From: Pagrus major
Lineage: Eukaryota > Chordata > Actinopteri > Spariformes > Sparidae
Assembly: GCF_040436345.1 (NCBI RefSeq)
Contig: NC_133235.1
Span: 18,934,660 to 18,998,659 of the forward strand
Reading direction: 5' to 3'
DNA length: 64,000 nt
Shown here: piece after piece, positions 1 through 12,383 of the stretch
Layout: each line of letters opens with the position of its first letter
Numbering within the stretch: position 1 is the first letter of the stretch
Program-made: the position numbers and the translations under genes
The notes under the pieces: model-generated
Told to the model about the DNA's origin: nothing
Database searches by the model: none
What the model saw: the letters and a program-made list of their open reading frames with translations, nothing else

Positions 1-38
1 ACAGCTATTTTCCTATTCTTTTCCATTGTTTTCTCCAG

Positions 39-1857
39 GCTGCTCCCGTCAAACAGGTGGAGAATGGAGATGATGACGACGACGATGACGTAGATCTGTT
101 TGGCAGCGATGATGATGACGAGGAGGCAGCTCGCATCAAGCAGGAGCGTGTGGATGCCTACGCAGCCAAGAAATCCAAGAAACCCGCCCTCATCGCCAAG
201 TCATCGATCCTGTTGGACGTCAAGCCTGTACGTAACCTCCTAAACTGTATCATGTATCTCATTAATGTGCTAGGTCCATTACAGTTGTGTTCTCGTGTAG
301 GGAACATCCAGTTGCAGAAAGACTTGATCAAAATTAGAAAATTCCCAGGCCATGAATTTGTTGGTGTAATAATTCAGTTTTTTCTTTTTCAGAAAAAGTT
401 AAGATGTTAAAGAACTTCCTAATTAATTGATCTTCTAAAATATTTCTGTCATTCAGCCAAGTCCACTCTCAGGCAAAATGATTTAACATGCATGTAGTTA
501 AACTTGAAAAGTATGCTGTTTTATTACACCTGATGGCAAACATTTGTAGAAGCTTTGCTGCAATATGGTGCATCCTGTGTTGAATCGTATCTTTAAGTTA
601 ATGTCCCTGTTCCCTGTGTTGCCTTAGTGGGACGATGAGACTGATATGGCAGAGCTGGAGAAGTGTGTTCGCTCAGTACAGATGGACGGGCTCCTGTGGG
701 GAGCATCCAAACTGGTGCCAGTCGGTTACGGCATCAAGAAGCTGCAGATCAACTGTGTGGTTGAAGACGACAAAGTTGGCACCGACATCCTGGAGGAGGA
801 GATCACCAAGTTTGAGGACTTTGTAAGTTGACTTAATTTATCTTCTGATCTCTGATATGAAGACATCTGTGTTTTATAGAGATGCACTGATCTCAATTTT
901 CTTGGCCATCTGACTTCCCATTTTTTAAAAGTCTTATCCGCCAATTCCAATTTTATTTCTAAGAGCTAGCATTGACGACAAATACAAACATTTGTATGTA
1001 CATAATAAAACATTGACTATTAAATAGGCCTAACCCTTAGATTTTATCAAACTGCACCAGATTACAGAACCTCCTCTCAATCTCAATTAAACAAGTTTCT
1101 GTAACTTGACCAAGCTCTCCATACAAATGACCTCCAACTGAAAATGAATTGCAGTACATCCCACTTAATGAAATGGTCTAAGTGAATTTAAGTTCCCCCT
1201 TATAAGCATTTACGCAGTGTAGACTGGTATCTGGGACTCTTATTACTCTAATAGGTAAAAACAGAGGGAGTCTAATGTGCTGCATTAAAAGTTCAAACAA
1301 CGGAATCTCGTGTTATTTGGCATTCATAACCCTCCACTACAATGTTTTACTTTACTAAAAAGAAAACTGGTGCAACAGGTCAATTTAACACACCTTGTTG
1401 TCAACTCGAGTGACGTCCATGTCTCTGCTCCGCTCTGCGTGGACAGCAGAGGATAAGAGTGACTGTAAATAACAACAAAACGCAGTGAAGACTCTCACAC
1501 TGAGCTGAAATGAAAGTTACGTTTTTGTAATATGCTCATTCTCTTCCTGATGAGGAGTTCAATAACATCCATACCACGGTGCAATCTTCTCATCTAAATC
1601 TCCACCAGAAAATGAATAAGCAGCATATTTTCCTAAATTGTCGAACGTTTGCCCTAAATGTTGAGGAAAAATAAAAACATTTCCATAGTCTGCATCTGAT
1701 ATGAAATGCTTTATTATTTTTCAAATAAAATAGCTTTTATGCACAAGAAATCACTACATAACATTTAAATTATTCAAATAAATATACACCTTGACTCATG
1801 ATTTTTCTTCCTTTACAGGTCCAGAGTGTCGATGTTGCTGCTTTCAATAAGATCTAA
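39..1857 (+). CDS. eef1b2: Elongation factor 1-beta, C-terminal exons (5' part outside window)
   Basis: Three coding exons, 39-227, 628-822 and 1819-1857 (stop TAA 1855-1857), joined in phase 0 by GT-AG introns. The translation has the acidic stretch of eEF1B alpha (Asp run, then [20 protein letters not shown]), the linker with [11 protein letters not shown], and the C-terminal guanine-exchange domain ([35 protein letters not shown]), ending in DVAAFNKI, the standard C-terminus of the family. The protein is the nucleotide-exchange subunit that reloads eEF1A with GTP during translation elongation in the cytosol. The N-terminal GST-like domain is encoded left of the window. No lesion is seen. 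The gene is convergent with the TRIM gene on the - strand: the stop codons are only about 200 bp apart. Confidence 0.97.
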
Positions 1858-1917
1858 GCTCCACCTGCTCTTTACCTGCTCCACCAAAGTGTCATGCTGC
1901 TCTCTGCTTGTACGGTT

Positions 1918-1923
1918 ATTAAA
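1918..1923 (+). terminator. Poly(A) signal of eef1b2
   Basis: ATTAAA lies about 60 bp after the eef1b2 stop codon. This gives a short 3' UTR typical of translation-factor genes. Confidence 0.6.
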
Positions 1924-2054
1924 TGCTAAGTTTTGAGCACAAACTTCTGTCTCAGCCTAATTATTATTCTCAGTCAAACATAAATATTTTTAACCTCACA
2001 CTTACAAGGTTACTCAACTGTTATGCTTGTTGGGAGTGCGGTCAGCTTCAACAA

Positions 2055-5000
2055 TTAAAGAGAGCATAGCTTTAACGAAGAGCCCAACCCTACCCAAAAT
2101 CCTGCATATACAGGCTGGGTGAATGTAGTCTTGACTTTATGGAGTAAATCCATTGTGTCGGAAACATTAAAGAAAGACAGAGTCCCTCCCCTGAAGTCCA
2201 GATACACTCCAATCCTGCTGCAGCAGGAAGCAGAGACGGTCACACTCTGCTTATTGTGCTGAAATGAACAGAGTGAGTAAGAGCAGTCCAGGCTCCAGGA
2301 CTTGGAATTGTGTCCGAGCTTGCTGTCGCTCCCTCCTCCACTCCTGCTCATGTTTTTGTAGCAGATGCCGATGGAAACCCCTCCTTTACCAGCCCACTCC
2401 ACCTCCCAGTAGCAGCGGCCAGCCATCCCAGCTCTGCACAGCACCTGGGCCCAGCTGGTGAAGCGAGACGGGTGGTCGGGGTAGGGCTGTGGCTCCAGAC
2501 GCGTGGTCACACCTCTTCTACCATCAGAGAAGCTCAGATAAGGGTTGGCTGTGTTTGGGTCCAGGGTTATATCATTGTGATCTGGACACAGTGTAGATGA
2601 ACATTGTCAAACACCAACACACATCATTGGTTCATAAAGATGGAAGCTTTTTTGAAAAATCGCACTCACATTGTAGAAAATCAGCTCTCATCTTCGGTTC
2701 CAAGTTGTATGGTATGTCAGCATCTTTTGCTGTAAGATACATGAAGGGGATGACGGACATTAAATACTGAAAAATAGTTTCAAAACAGACATGACTCAAG
2801 GCTTTTGGTCCAAGTCACTTCCAAAAACCTCCCAAGCTAGTGCAGTTTTACCTGCAGTATCCATCCTTTATAAAGACATAAGACAAGGTATTGTAAAAAT
2901 GAATTCGTATTATAATTATTGATATTCAGTGAAATAAATGTAATTGAACAAATAACTTTATAAAAATGTATTCCCTCCAACACTTTCAAACTGTAAAATA
3001 CCGACAGCACGAGTAAAAGAAAAAAACTAAACATAAAATGAACAGTCGAGTCCTCACGAGTCTTAAACTTCTTAGTCTTGAGTCGCTTATTTTCTGTCAT
3101 GTCAAGTTCTGTGTCATCAACACAGTGACTGCAAAGTGTGACTATTTGACAGCCCTGGTTCCAGTTTCTAATAGACAAAGTTAATGTGATTTACATTTAA
3201 GTTGGAGCACTTGTTGATGGTCCTGGAGAAAAAAGCAGGCCTCTTCACATTTACAAAATGTCAAAGTGAGCTATAAATAAAACTCACGCACCTTTAGTCT
3301 TTTCAGAGGCACTTCGATTGCTGGTTTCCTTCAGGGAAATTACTAGAAATGCAGACAAGCGAATATTATTTACTGTATATAATTTCTAACAGAACGGTCA
3401 TCTTTATAAGAGGTAATAGATACATACCCTTATCAGAGATCCTGTTGAATTCCCGTTCAAGTGTTTCATCCAGACTAACTGTGAGATCAGCCAGGGCTCC
3501 TCTCATGCCTTTATACATCATATATGGAAGAGCATCAGTGTTGGGCAACGCCACAGTCTTTGTGGGGAAGTGAAGAGACTTGCACCTCTGCAGTAACGTC
3601 CAACACAACCAAATTAGACGACAGCATTTGAATGTCAGTGCAACAACATCAACAAATCAGGATGGAATCATGACATTATGTGTTATTGGCTGGTCTGTCA
3701 GGAAGCAAACATGAAAAAGTTAAATAAAACATCAACTGGACTAGAATAATAATGTAAATCTTTAAAGCGAATAACTTTTGGGATATGGTGATATATGATG
3801 ATATGGTTGTTATCATTATGGTGGGAAACTGACCCCAAAAGATCTTTGGCAATTACAGTTCCTCTTGACTATGAAAAAAATGTCTGACATCAATACAATA
3901 AATTTTTGGGGAAAGAACAAACAATCAAATACAAGTCCATTGTCATTATAGCCGCTGCAGGTTTGACATCTGTACAACATTATGCACTGTACATTAGTGT
4001 TAATATACACTTATTGTAACTATCATCTTCCCAAGAAGGCCACGACAGTCTGGACTAAATGTTCGTTGGAACCATGAACGTTTGATGATGTGTTTGTCAA
4101 AATGATTAAGCGACACGTTATGTGAGAATACCACACAGAGTTTGAATCTTGATTTAAAATTTCTAGTGATATAAAAGATACAAAGATGCCTCAGTTGGAA
4201 TCAACTTTTAAAAAAACGAGCAAATTAAGCAGAAACTTTCCACTACAGTAGTTTCACAAAGAGATTTTAAATTCAGCCAGCGTCCTCAGACAGGTCATTC
4301 CAAAGGTCTCGGTCCCTGACTGCAAAGGCTCCTTCCTCTCTAGGTCCAAGCCTGGACCTTCGCTGATTCTGGACTTGAGGTCAGGACCTGTATTTATTAA
4401 GCTGATAAAATGTACATTTTCGACCTAAATGAAAGAGAAAAGTTAAAACTCTTTACTTTCTCTCCCCATTTACTCCCCACTGTGGAGCCAAACAAAAGTA
4501 GTTATTACATTGTGTCAATCCTTGAGGTCTAATAATCACAGTGAATGTTATTTCTTTCCTCATAAAACACAAAGATGATATTATTTTCATGATTAGTTGC
4601 ACTCTTCCTCTCTGTCTCTGCTGGTGGATTAGCTGCAGTGGAACAGTGACACCACCTTATCTAAATTTCCATTTCAGCCAATCTTGTATTAATTCATCTC
4701 TATTTGTATATTATAAATACTTTACATTGTTAGAAAATTGACGTGTTCATTGCTTCTGGAAATGTTGAAATTTTACAAAAATAAATTTAACTAAAATCAC
4801 ATTTTTGCAGAATACAGTGTAATGGAAGTTTTTTTTGAAAGAAAGAACAGTGGGACAGTTTCATAGCAAATCATAGTCTCTGATTAGATACATCGTCTCT
4901 GAGCATACGTGTGTTTAATCAGGTAGAACTGCAATTAGCAATTATCCTCATTATAGTTTAATCTGCTGATTATCGTCACAAATAAATCGATTAATCGTTT

Positions 5001-7755
5001 TGCATTTTTTTCATGTGTGAGGCTGAGTGAGAAAAAAAGTGGGGTTTTTTTTCAATTTAATTTTCACTTGGCCTCACACGTGCAAAAAAAAAAAATCTAA
5101 TCTCTGGAAAAAACGTTTGGATCAGACTCTGAAAATGGATCACCAGGAAAAAAAATAATCTTAACTTGCCTCTCAGGGCTTCCGTAGTTGGCAATGAATT
5201 TTTCTGGTGATCAGTTGAGTCTTTTCTTTACCTGATGAATGTGTCTCGTAGCTCATATTCAGCAAACAACTTTTCTTACTCCTTAATTGACTCTGCAGTT
5301 AAGTGTTAAATGTTTGTTAAATATGAGCCCAGAATAATAGCAAACACCCTGAAGGGTAATCAAAAGATCTAGAAACACACCGGGAGTCGGTACTAAAAGG
5401 TTAAAAACAGGTGTGTTCTGGTTAAAAGCCTGACAGCTGAGCTCTGTGTGCAGTCTGTAGCCAAGTGAGGAAGCAGCTGCAACAATGAAGTCTTGAGGAG
5501 GTAAAAGCATGAAAGATCATCTCTATTTCCAAGGTATAAAGACATGGTTGGAGTACCCTGTTCTCACATTAACGACTGAGCTCTCTTCTGTCCCATACCT
5601 GAAGGAAGTGGACGTGGTCCTCAGTGCGAGAGAGTTTCTCCAGCTCAGCGTCGGCCCTCCTGAGCTCCACCATCTCCCTCTGATTCTTCTCCAGCAGCTC
5701 CTCAGCCTGACTGACAGCTGCTCTCTCCTGGACTCTGAGCAGCTCCTTCAGCTCGCTGCTCTGTTTCTCTATGGAGCGGATCAGCTTGGAGAAAATCCTC
5801 TCGCCCTCCTCCACTGCTGCCTCTGTGGAGTGCTGTGGAGGATGAAAGTTTTCTCTTTTTTCGTCTCCAGGAATCATGCACAGCACGCCTTTAAGTGTCA
5901 ACAACATATTTAGAGCTTCTCTCGATGCTCACCTTGATGTATCTAACAACATATCTCAGTTCCTTCTCTGTGTCCTTCAATTTCTGCACAGACTTCAAAG
6001 AGGCTTCTTGGAGTTTTTTCTGAGAGAATACAAAAGATGGATATCACACAGTGCTGTCCCTCCGGCTGCTCACTCCAGTATTTCTGCCACGCTTCACTTT
6101 CATGAAGGAAAGTTTTGATTTTACAATCAAAGGACTTCATTGCACCGGAGGGCCTTTGGTCTATCACTCTAAACTTTTGACACAGTAACATCAGAGCACA
6201 AGACATGTCTGCAGGACCAGGCCACATTTTAAACTCCTTGTATTCAATATTTGAAAATGCCAAAGAGAAAAATCCTTCATCTTACACACCAGAAAAAGAT
6301 ACTTTTGTCATCACAGTCAGCACTCGTAGCTGCATCAGCATCTGTGTTATGTATTTAAAAACCCTGAGTCAAAGTCACAGCATCGTTCATTAGACCCTCC
6401 CTGCCTGGTAAACGTCCACACCTTTCAACCACAAAATCATTTATGGCTCACTTAGGAATGTGTCAACTCCAATATCACATTCATGTCAGATCAGAGTTAT
6501 GTTAAAGGGTTCACTTTGTCTGGAGGACTGAAGCTGCCAAAATTAGAAATAAATATATACATATGAATAAGTAAATAACAAGTTAATGCCTTTAAATGCA
6601 CCAAAAATGATATTAAAAATAAATGTAGTAATGTATTTTATTATATAAATGTATTATATAAATAGATATTTCTCCTCTGCATTTATTAACTTTTGTAATA
6701 TTTTTGTTACTTGCCTATTTAGTTTTCCATTTTATTTATTCATTTTAAACATATTTACATATTTCTGTATTTTTTTCCATTTGAAGTTTCCCCCATTTAT
6801 TTATACAAAGTTCTGTGTCATTATGTCAATAAAGTGTGTCAAGATCAACTTGTATAAAGAGATGTAAAAGGAAAACACAAATATAAATACGAAAATAAAT
6901 ACATTTAAAAATGATTATATCAATAAATTAAATACAAATTAAATGGGAAAGTAGTAGTTGAATTAAGAAAAAGGTAAATGAATACAGAGGATAATTAAAA
7001 AAAGATTTCCATTTATGTAACATTTTATAAATTAATTAATGCCTACATTTATTTTTGGTGCATTTAATGGAATATTAATTTATTTATTGAGCCATTTTTT
7101 CATTTATTTCTGATTTTGGCCTCCTGACATTTAAATGAATAATTGTACATTTTAAGAAAGAATTTCATTTGAAGAATTTAAGAATAAGAATCAAACCCAC
7201 CTGCTGAGCTGCTCTCTCCTCCACCACAGAGACTGCATTGTGGCTCTTGTGTCTCTCTTTGACACACTGTGAACAGACATACTGCTGGTCAGTGCGACAG
7301 TACAGCCTCAGTAGTTTCTCGTGCTGTGGGCACAGCTCGTCTCTCGGCTGATCTGAAGCCGGGATCAATTTATGTCTCTTCCCGTGGAAGCTTTCCTCGT
7401 GGACTCTCAGGTGAGACACACAGTAAGACTCAGAGCACACCAGGCAGGATTTTACAGCTTTGCTTTTCCCCCCCTTGCAAACACTGCATCTGACATCCTG
7501 GGGTTGAGATTGCTGAAACTTTTCCACCACTTCACCCAGGACTGTGTTTCTGCTCAGCAGAGGTCTCGGGTTGAACACCAGCCTGCACTGAGGGCAGCTG
7601 TACTGGCCTTTCTGCTTGGCCCGGTTCCAGTAGTCTTCAATGCAGTCCAGACAGTAGCTGTGTCCACAGGGTATCGTCACCGGGTCTCTCAAAACCTCCA
7701 GGCACACTGAACAACAAAACTGGTCTTGCTCAATAGAGATAGTCGCTGCTGCCAT
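2055..7755 (-). CDS. finTRIM-like E3 ubiquitin ligase: RING, B-boxes, coiled coil, B30.2/SPRY
   Basis: Seven coding exons on the minus strand: 7755-7201, 6019-5933, 5832-5599, 3587-3428, 3342-3292, 2729-2670 and 2581-2055. Phases close exactly (1674 nt, 557 aa). Start is MAAATISIEQ; the next Met upstream (MYLPVC) lacks the family pattern. Exon 1 carries a C3HC4 RING (CSVCLEVLRDPVTIPCGHSYC, then CPQC), B-box Cys/His clusters (CSVCKGGKSKAVKSC; CPQHEKLLRLYC, CSQCVKERHKSH). Two exons (87 and 234 nt) encode the coiled coil, ending TEDHVHFLQ. A 60-nt exon ends MRADFLQ, as in finTRIMs. The last exon is PRY/SPRY (DITLDPNTANPYLSF ... GRCYWEVEW ... GVYLDFRGGTLSFF). The predicted role is a cytosolic ubiquitin ligase whose SPRY binds targets; finTRIMs are virus-inducible in fish. 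The first coiled-coil exon is 87 nt, not the 96 nt of its tandem neighbour (nine bases shorter, in frame). Confidence 0.93.
5001..5092. repeat. Imperfect inverted repeat in TRIM intron
   Basis: Arms at about 5001-5033 and 5061-5092 are reverse complements with a few mismatches (core TGTGTGAGGC versus GCCTCACACG), flanked by T and A runs. It lies in the intron between TRIM exons 3 and 4 and would fold into a stem of about 30 bp. It is probably a small foldback element. Confidence 0.6.
6533..7120. repeat. AT-rich MITE with long terminal inverted repeats
   Basis: The left end (GCCAAAATTAGAAATAAAT at about 6536) and right end (ATTTATTTCTGATTTTGGC ending 7120) are inverted copies. Similarity continues about 100 bp inwards: a block around ATGCACCAAAAAT appears inverted at both ends. 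The interior is A/T-rich with no coding capacity. It sits in intron 1 of the SPRY-type TRIM gene. Confidence 0.65.
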
Positions 7756-8107
7756 TTTGACGCTCTGAGCACAAACTGGAAGGTACAAAGATGGGCGTGG
7801 CTCTCAGGTGTGCTCATGAAAGCTTATCCGGTTTCACCTGCTGCACCCTGAAGCCTCCAATCACAGCAAATCAGGAAAAAGGCTGTCCCAGATAGAGCAA
7901 AGAGCAACCGTCAACTTCTCTTCTACACACGAGTTAATATAAGATGCACTGACCTGTGACACTTCACACGAAAGCACTGCAGTCAACCTGTTATTCCACT
8001 TCTACATCGGACACTTCATGCCCATATTTGTTCAGAGCACAATGAAATATAAACCAGCCCTCATGCAAATAAACACCACGCTTCAGTTTGTACAATTGTG
8101 TTTGCTT

Positions 8108-8113
8108 TTTATT
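8108..8113 (-). terminator. Poly(A) signal of the membrane-type TRIM gene
   Basis: AATAAA on the minus strand lies about 180 bp downstream of the stop codon at 8293. Confidence 0.5.
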
Positions 8114-8292
8114 TTCAGCATGTCATATGTCATATTATTACACATACATGTAAAGCAAAATTAATATTTTGTTGTTCTGGTTAAAAAAAAAGAAAATAAT
8201 TATAAAAGCAGAGCTGTGTTAAAAAAAAGTCACTAAAACACACTAAATTTCTGCTGCTTAATACTTCAAGTAAATACATTGTTGAGGTGATC

Positions 8293-11200
8293 TTACGAGG
8301 CCCTTACAAATACTCTCCTCATCTTTATCACCTGCTCTATAATGCGAGGTGCAACTATAGCTGATAACATAGCAGTTAAAGTAATGCCAAGAGATAAACT
8401 GACGAGAGCACTGAGGTAAAAACCACTTTCAGCCCGTGCAGGTGCGTGTGAAGTGTTGATTTCGATGTCCACGACAGGTCTACTTCCTCCGGGGGTGAGC
8501 ACGTCGCTGAAGGTGCCTCTGTCTGGATCCTGAGGAGAGTTTGGAGCCTGAGGAGACAGAGGAGGAATTATTAGTCTGCAGCACCCTGAGGTGACAAAAG
8601 AGAGAGAGACAGCTCACAAACATATTCTGAGATCTGATCTGTCATGACAGATGATAAACAGAACGATTTTGACAGTAAGATGGAAGTCTTTATACCACTA
8701 CAAATAATACCACATACTAAATATAGACTTAAAGGGACAGTTCACCCCAAAATCATGAATACATATTTTCCCTCTTACCTGCAGTGCTTTTTATCAATTT
8801 AGTTTGCTCTGGTGTGAGCTCGTATTTATGATTTTGGGGTAAATTGTTGCTAAAAAAACAAAGTTGCTAATGATGAAAAAAAGGTTTACTTTGATTTCTC
8901 TCTCAAAGATTCACCTGACTGTTTCTCCAAAGTCGTTAGAAAGAATATTTATTGATTAAAGTGATCAAGGATTTAAAATAAACGATCAAAAGAATGACAA
9001 GTACACAGAAAAAAGGAGAGGAGTTGCAGGTATTTCACTATATATCACTACAGAAAACACTCTTCTGTCCCTGAATTGATAAATCATTTGTCATTTGCTC
9101 ATATAAAATGAGCTGTGCACACTAATGTGCTGAAACACATTACATTTTCAATCATGGCTCTATTTACCAAATGGTGAGAAGGCAAAGGTGGGCAGAGCAG
9201 GTCCTGGAGTGAGGAAAGGGTTGAGAGGGCTCACAGGACTTTGGTCTAGACCAGGTGGAAGCATCACTGTAAGGACAGAGAGAACAAACAGTGTCGGTGG
9301 TCTTATCATCAGAATCTGCAGCACTCATCCTTCCACTTGTGCAGATTCAGCAAACGCTATTATAAACAAACATGTTGACGAAGGTGTTTGTGCTGCATCA
9401 TAATGCGGTTAGGATGAGAAACACAAAAAAACAGGGTTTCTGCAGGGTCAGCAAGTCACAATTAAGACTTTCAATATCACATAGAATGTTTTTAAGTTAA
9501 GTGGCCAGACAAAACTATACATTTGTAGACGTGACCTAGGACTATGGGATGTCAGTAGGTTGTCAGTTTGATTCTTGTAATGTTATTTTTATAAAACAAA
9601 GTTTCAAGTCTCAAGATCTCGAGAAAATGAACCCATTGTCTCGGGAAAACAACATTTGTTATTCCGAGAATGAGCAAAGAGCCGGAATGAGGTTGTTAAA
9701 GGGTTGCCAGTTGAATAGGTCTGGTCTAAACGATTAGAAAATTAATTGACAAAGAAATGGAAAGATTAATCAATCATGAAAAGAAGAAAAACTCAAGAAA
9801 TTCAAAAATTAAAGATGTGTTTACATTCATACAAGCTATTTAAAGATGATAAACATAGCTGAGAAATGCATCCCTGACTCCCAGAATTTTTAAAACCTGC
9901 ATTCAAAGTCGTAATTTTGTGCCCTACTCTTCCAAATCGTACTATTAAGACGAGCACGGACATGTTTTCAGACTCACCTGTTGTCGCTTCCATCTGTTCA
10001 GCCGCTCCACCCTCACGGGGCTGTGTTGTGTCGAGCTGCACAGCAGGATGTTTCGGGCCGACAATGATGACGTCTCTCACTACGAAAGAGAGACATCGCG
10101 TTAACAAGAGCTGACAGATTAGTATGCGTCAGATAAAAAACACTAATTCAGTCCAACTCATTGGTGTACCTCTCTCGTAGATGCAGACAAATCCTTCCTG
10201 GCAGACCTCCTGCAACAGTCCTTTAAAATCTGACACAGCTGTCATCACCAGGCCAAAGGTCAGGTGGGGGTCCACAGTGACTGGAGGCAGAGCGGACAGC
10301 GCAGGTGGAGCTTGCAGAGACTGACAGCTCTGAAATGACAAACCAAGACAGACAGTTTAGGTAAAGTGTTAACGTCCTGGGAATGTGAAACCTCTCCGCA
10401 GTGTCGTTACCTGAAGGAAGCTGATGTGGTCCTCGGTGTGGGACAGTTTGTCCAGTTCAGCCTCGTTCATCTTCAGCTCAGCGATCTCCTTCTGGATCTT
10501 GTCCAGCAGCTGCTCGGCCTGACTGGCCGCCGTCTTCTCCTGGGCTTTGATCAGCTCTCTCACCTCAAAGCGCTTCAGCTCAATCGAGCGGATCAGGTCG
10601 GTGAAGACGGCGTCGCTCTCCTCGGCTACTGCCCGAGCAGAACGCTGGAGGGAGACGCAAATCAACAAATCAACCCATGTCGGACGGATCGTTGAGTTTT
10701 GGCAGTTTTAAGGGTGATAAAATACTGAATAATTAATTGTTTACAGGACTCAAAGAGGTTTTTAGCATGCATATAGTGATCAATACTGTGTGTGTTGGCA
10801 CTTACAGTGAGAGAGAAAATGGCTTGTCTCAGCTCCTGGGCCTCCTTTTCTCTCTGATGAATTCTCAGCTGAGAGCTCTGCTTCATGTCACCAAGCTGCC
10901 TCTGAGAGAAAAAATGGAAACCAAAGTCACTTTTATTTCAAGGTGTTTCTTTGTGGTTATATTAAACTGAATTGGATTTTCATCTGTATGAGATTTTACA
11001 CAATGTTCATCACTTAAACTTCCAGTTAAGGAGTTAAAAGGTAAACGGAGAGAAGTATGGGTTCATTCTCAGTTGGTGCATTGCTTAAAGTTGTGAAACA
11101 GGTTGTTTACAGGTACAACAAGTCTGTTTAATTGTGAAAACCGAAAAAAACCCATCAAATTTGTTATTTTTCTCAATCAGAGCAGGTCAAGATGAAAGAT

Positions 11201-12207
11201 CCCTGCACATAAATGTATCAAACCTGGACTAGATTCATTTAGGATGTTGCAGACAGTCTGGTTACATTTGTTAATACTTCATTTTACTTGAGAAACTGGA
11301 GAAAATAATGATTTTGCTGCTTTTCCGACATCCAGAACACATTTGACCAGGTCTAACTAAACAATCAATGTACTCAATGACCGATCAATAATCAGTTTAC
11401 CTCTAGTAACTAGTAACTACACTGTGAGATAATTGTAGTGGAGTAAAAACTAAAATAGTCCCTGAGAAAGTGGCATTAAAAGACATAAGACTCAGTACAA
11501 GTACCTCTAATGTGGACTTCAGGGACAGTACTTGAGTACTTAGTTACACTCCACCACTGAGGAACAGTCAGTGATCAGCAGCCTTGTCTTTAATCAGGTG
11601 ATTTGATTACCTGCTTCTGTTGCATCTCTTCCTCAGCCAGCACCGTGTCGTGCCCCTTGTGTTCATCAGTCAGACACAGGTAGCAGATACACTGCCTGTC
11701 TGTGCGGCAGTACACCTCCAGCAGCTTGTCGTGTCGGCCACAGATCGTCTCCTTGAACTTTTTGGAGGCCGACACCAGCCTGTGTTTCTTGAAGGCAGCG
11801 GACTCGTAGTGAGGCTGGACGTGCAGCTCGCAGTAGGAGGCCAGACACACCAGACAGGATTTCACAGCCTTGTTCTTCCTCCCGGTGCAGACGTCGCACT
11901 CCACGTCCTCGGCCTCGGCAAAACTTTGCTTTGAAGGCGTCGTGGCCTCTTGGAGTCCAGTCTTTTTGAATTTCTCCACCACGTCGGCCAGCATGGTGTT
12001 TCTGGCGAGCAGAGGCCTCGGGTTGAAGTTCTGCCGACATTGTGGGCAGACGTAGACCCCCAGGTAGTCGTCCTGGTCCCAGTAGTTCTTGATGCAGTCC
12101 GAGCAGTAGCTGTGTCCGCACGGGATGGTCACAGGGTCCCTCAGCACGTCCAGACAGATCGAGCAGTTGAACTGGTCCTTGTCCAGAACCACTCCGGCGT
12201 GCGCCAT
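8293..12207 (-). CDS. finTRIM-like TRIM protein with C-terminal membrane anchor instead of SPRY
   Basis: Coding exons 12207-11611, 10901-10806, 10644-10411, 10329-10170, 10079-9978, 9266-9235 and 8547-8293 (1476 nt, 491 aa). The first four match the neighbouring TRIM in order and phase (596-class RING/B-box exon, 96, 234 and 160 nt). RING: CSICLDVLRDPVTIPCGHSYC and CPQC; B-boxes: CDVCTGRKNKAVKSC and CGRHDKLLEVYC with CYLCLTDEHKGHD; coiled coil ending TEDHISFLQ. The C-terminal exons have no PRY/SPRY. They encode a Pro-rich linker, then one hydrophobic segment (FYLSALVSLSLGITLTAMLS) followed by a basic tail KMRRVFVRAS, which suggests a tail-anchored E3 ligase. TRIM13 and TRIM59 are known TRIMs with a C-terminal helix, but this exon set is finTRIM-like. 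The 32-nt exon is short; the donor choice there is discussed in the findings. Start MAHAGVVLDKDQF directly precedes the RING. Confidence 0.88.
8729..8850. repeat. Short MITE
   Basis: The TTAAAGGGACAGTTCACCCC end, with CCCCAAAATCAT repeated inverted as ATGATTTTGGGG about 80 bp later. It is a small palindromic DNA-transposon derivative in the last intron of the membrane-type TRIM gene. Confidence 0.45.
11397..11575. repeat. Fragment of a teleost MITE
   Basis: The stretch holds CTAGTAACTAGTAACTAC and ends GAGTACTTAGTTACACTCC, the same end sequence seen at 54.9-55.3 kb and 12.9-13.3 kb. It lies in intron 1 of the membrane-type TRIM gene. Confidence 0.35.
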
Positions 12208-12383
12208 CGTCCACAAACAGCGAGGAGAGCGTAGAAAATGAGCGAGAACACAGGAATCTGTCAGGCAGACAGCTGCTGCTTTGTTTACAGGAAGTGAATG
12301 GGAGGGGGCGTGGCGAGGGAGACGTCACCGGAAACGGTGGCAGGGAGTTTAAGCTTTAAAAAACAGGTACTTTCAAAATAAGG

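Noticed and set aside
228-1818. Search for intronic snoRNAs in eef1b2, known hosts in mammals
   Set aside because: I could not find a convincing C/D box pair or an H/ACA hinge in these introns by eye.
2852-2865. A 14-nt GT-AG 'microexon' (GATGGATACTGCAG) in the SPRY-type TRIM gene
   Set aside because: Including it between the 51-nt and 60-nt exons breaks the frame; the model without it closes perfectly.
2837-3178. Minus-strand open frame with a hydrophobic stretch, a possible extra TRIM exon with a membrane segment
   Set aside because: No splice sites fit in phase and composition is AT-rich, intron-like.
4541-4741. Short plus-strand frame with hydrophobic residues
   Set aside because: AT-rich intronic sequence on the opposite strand of a TRIM intron, no supporting signals.
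11666-12328. 220-codon minus-strand frame overlapping the TRIM RING exon
   Set aside because: It is the shifted frame of a GC-rich coding exon; no domain, and the other frame carries RING and B-boxes.
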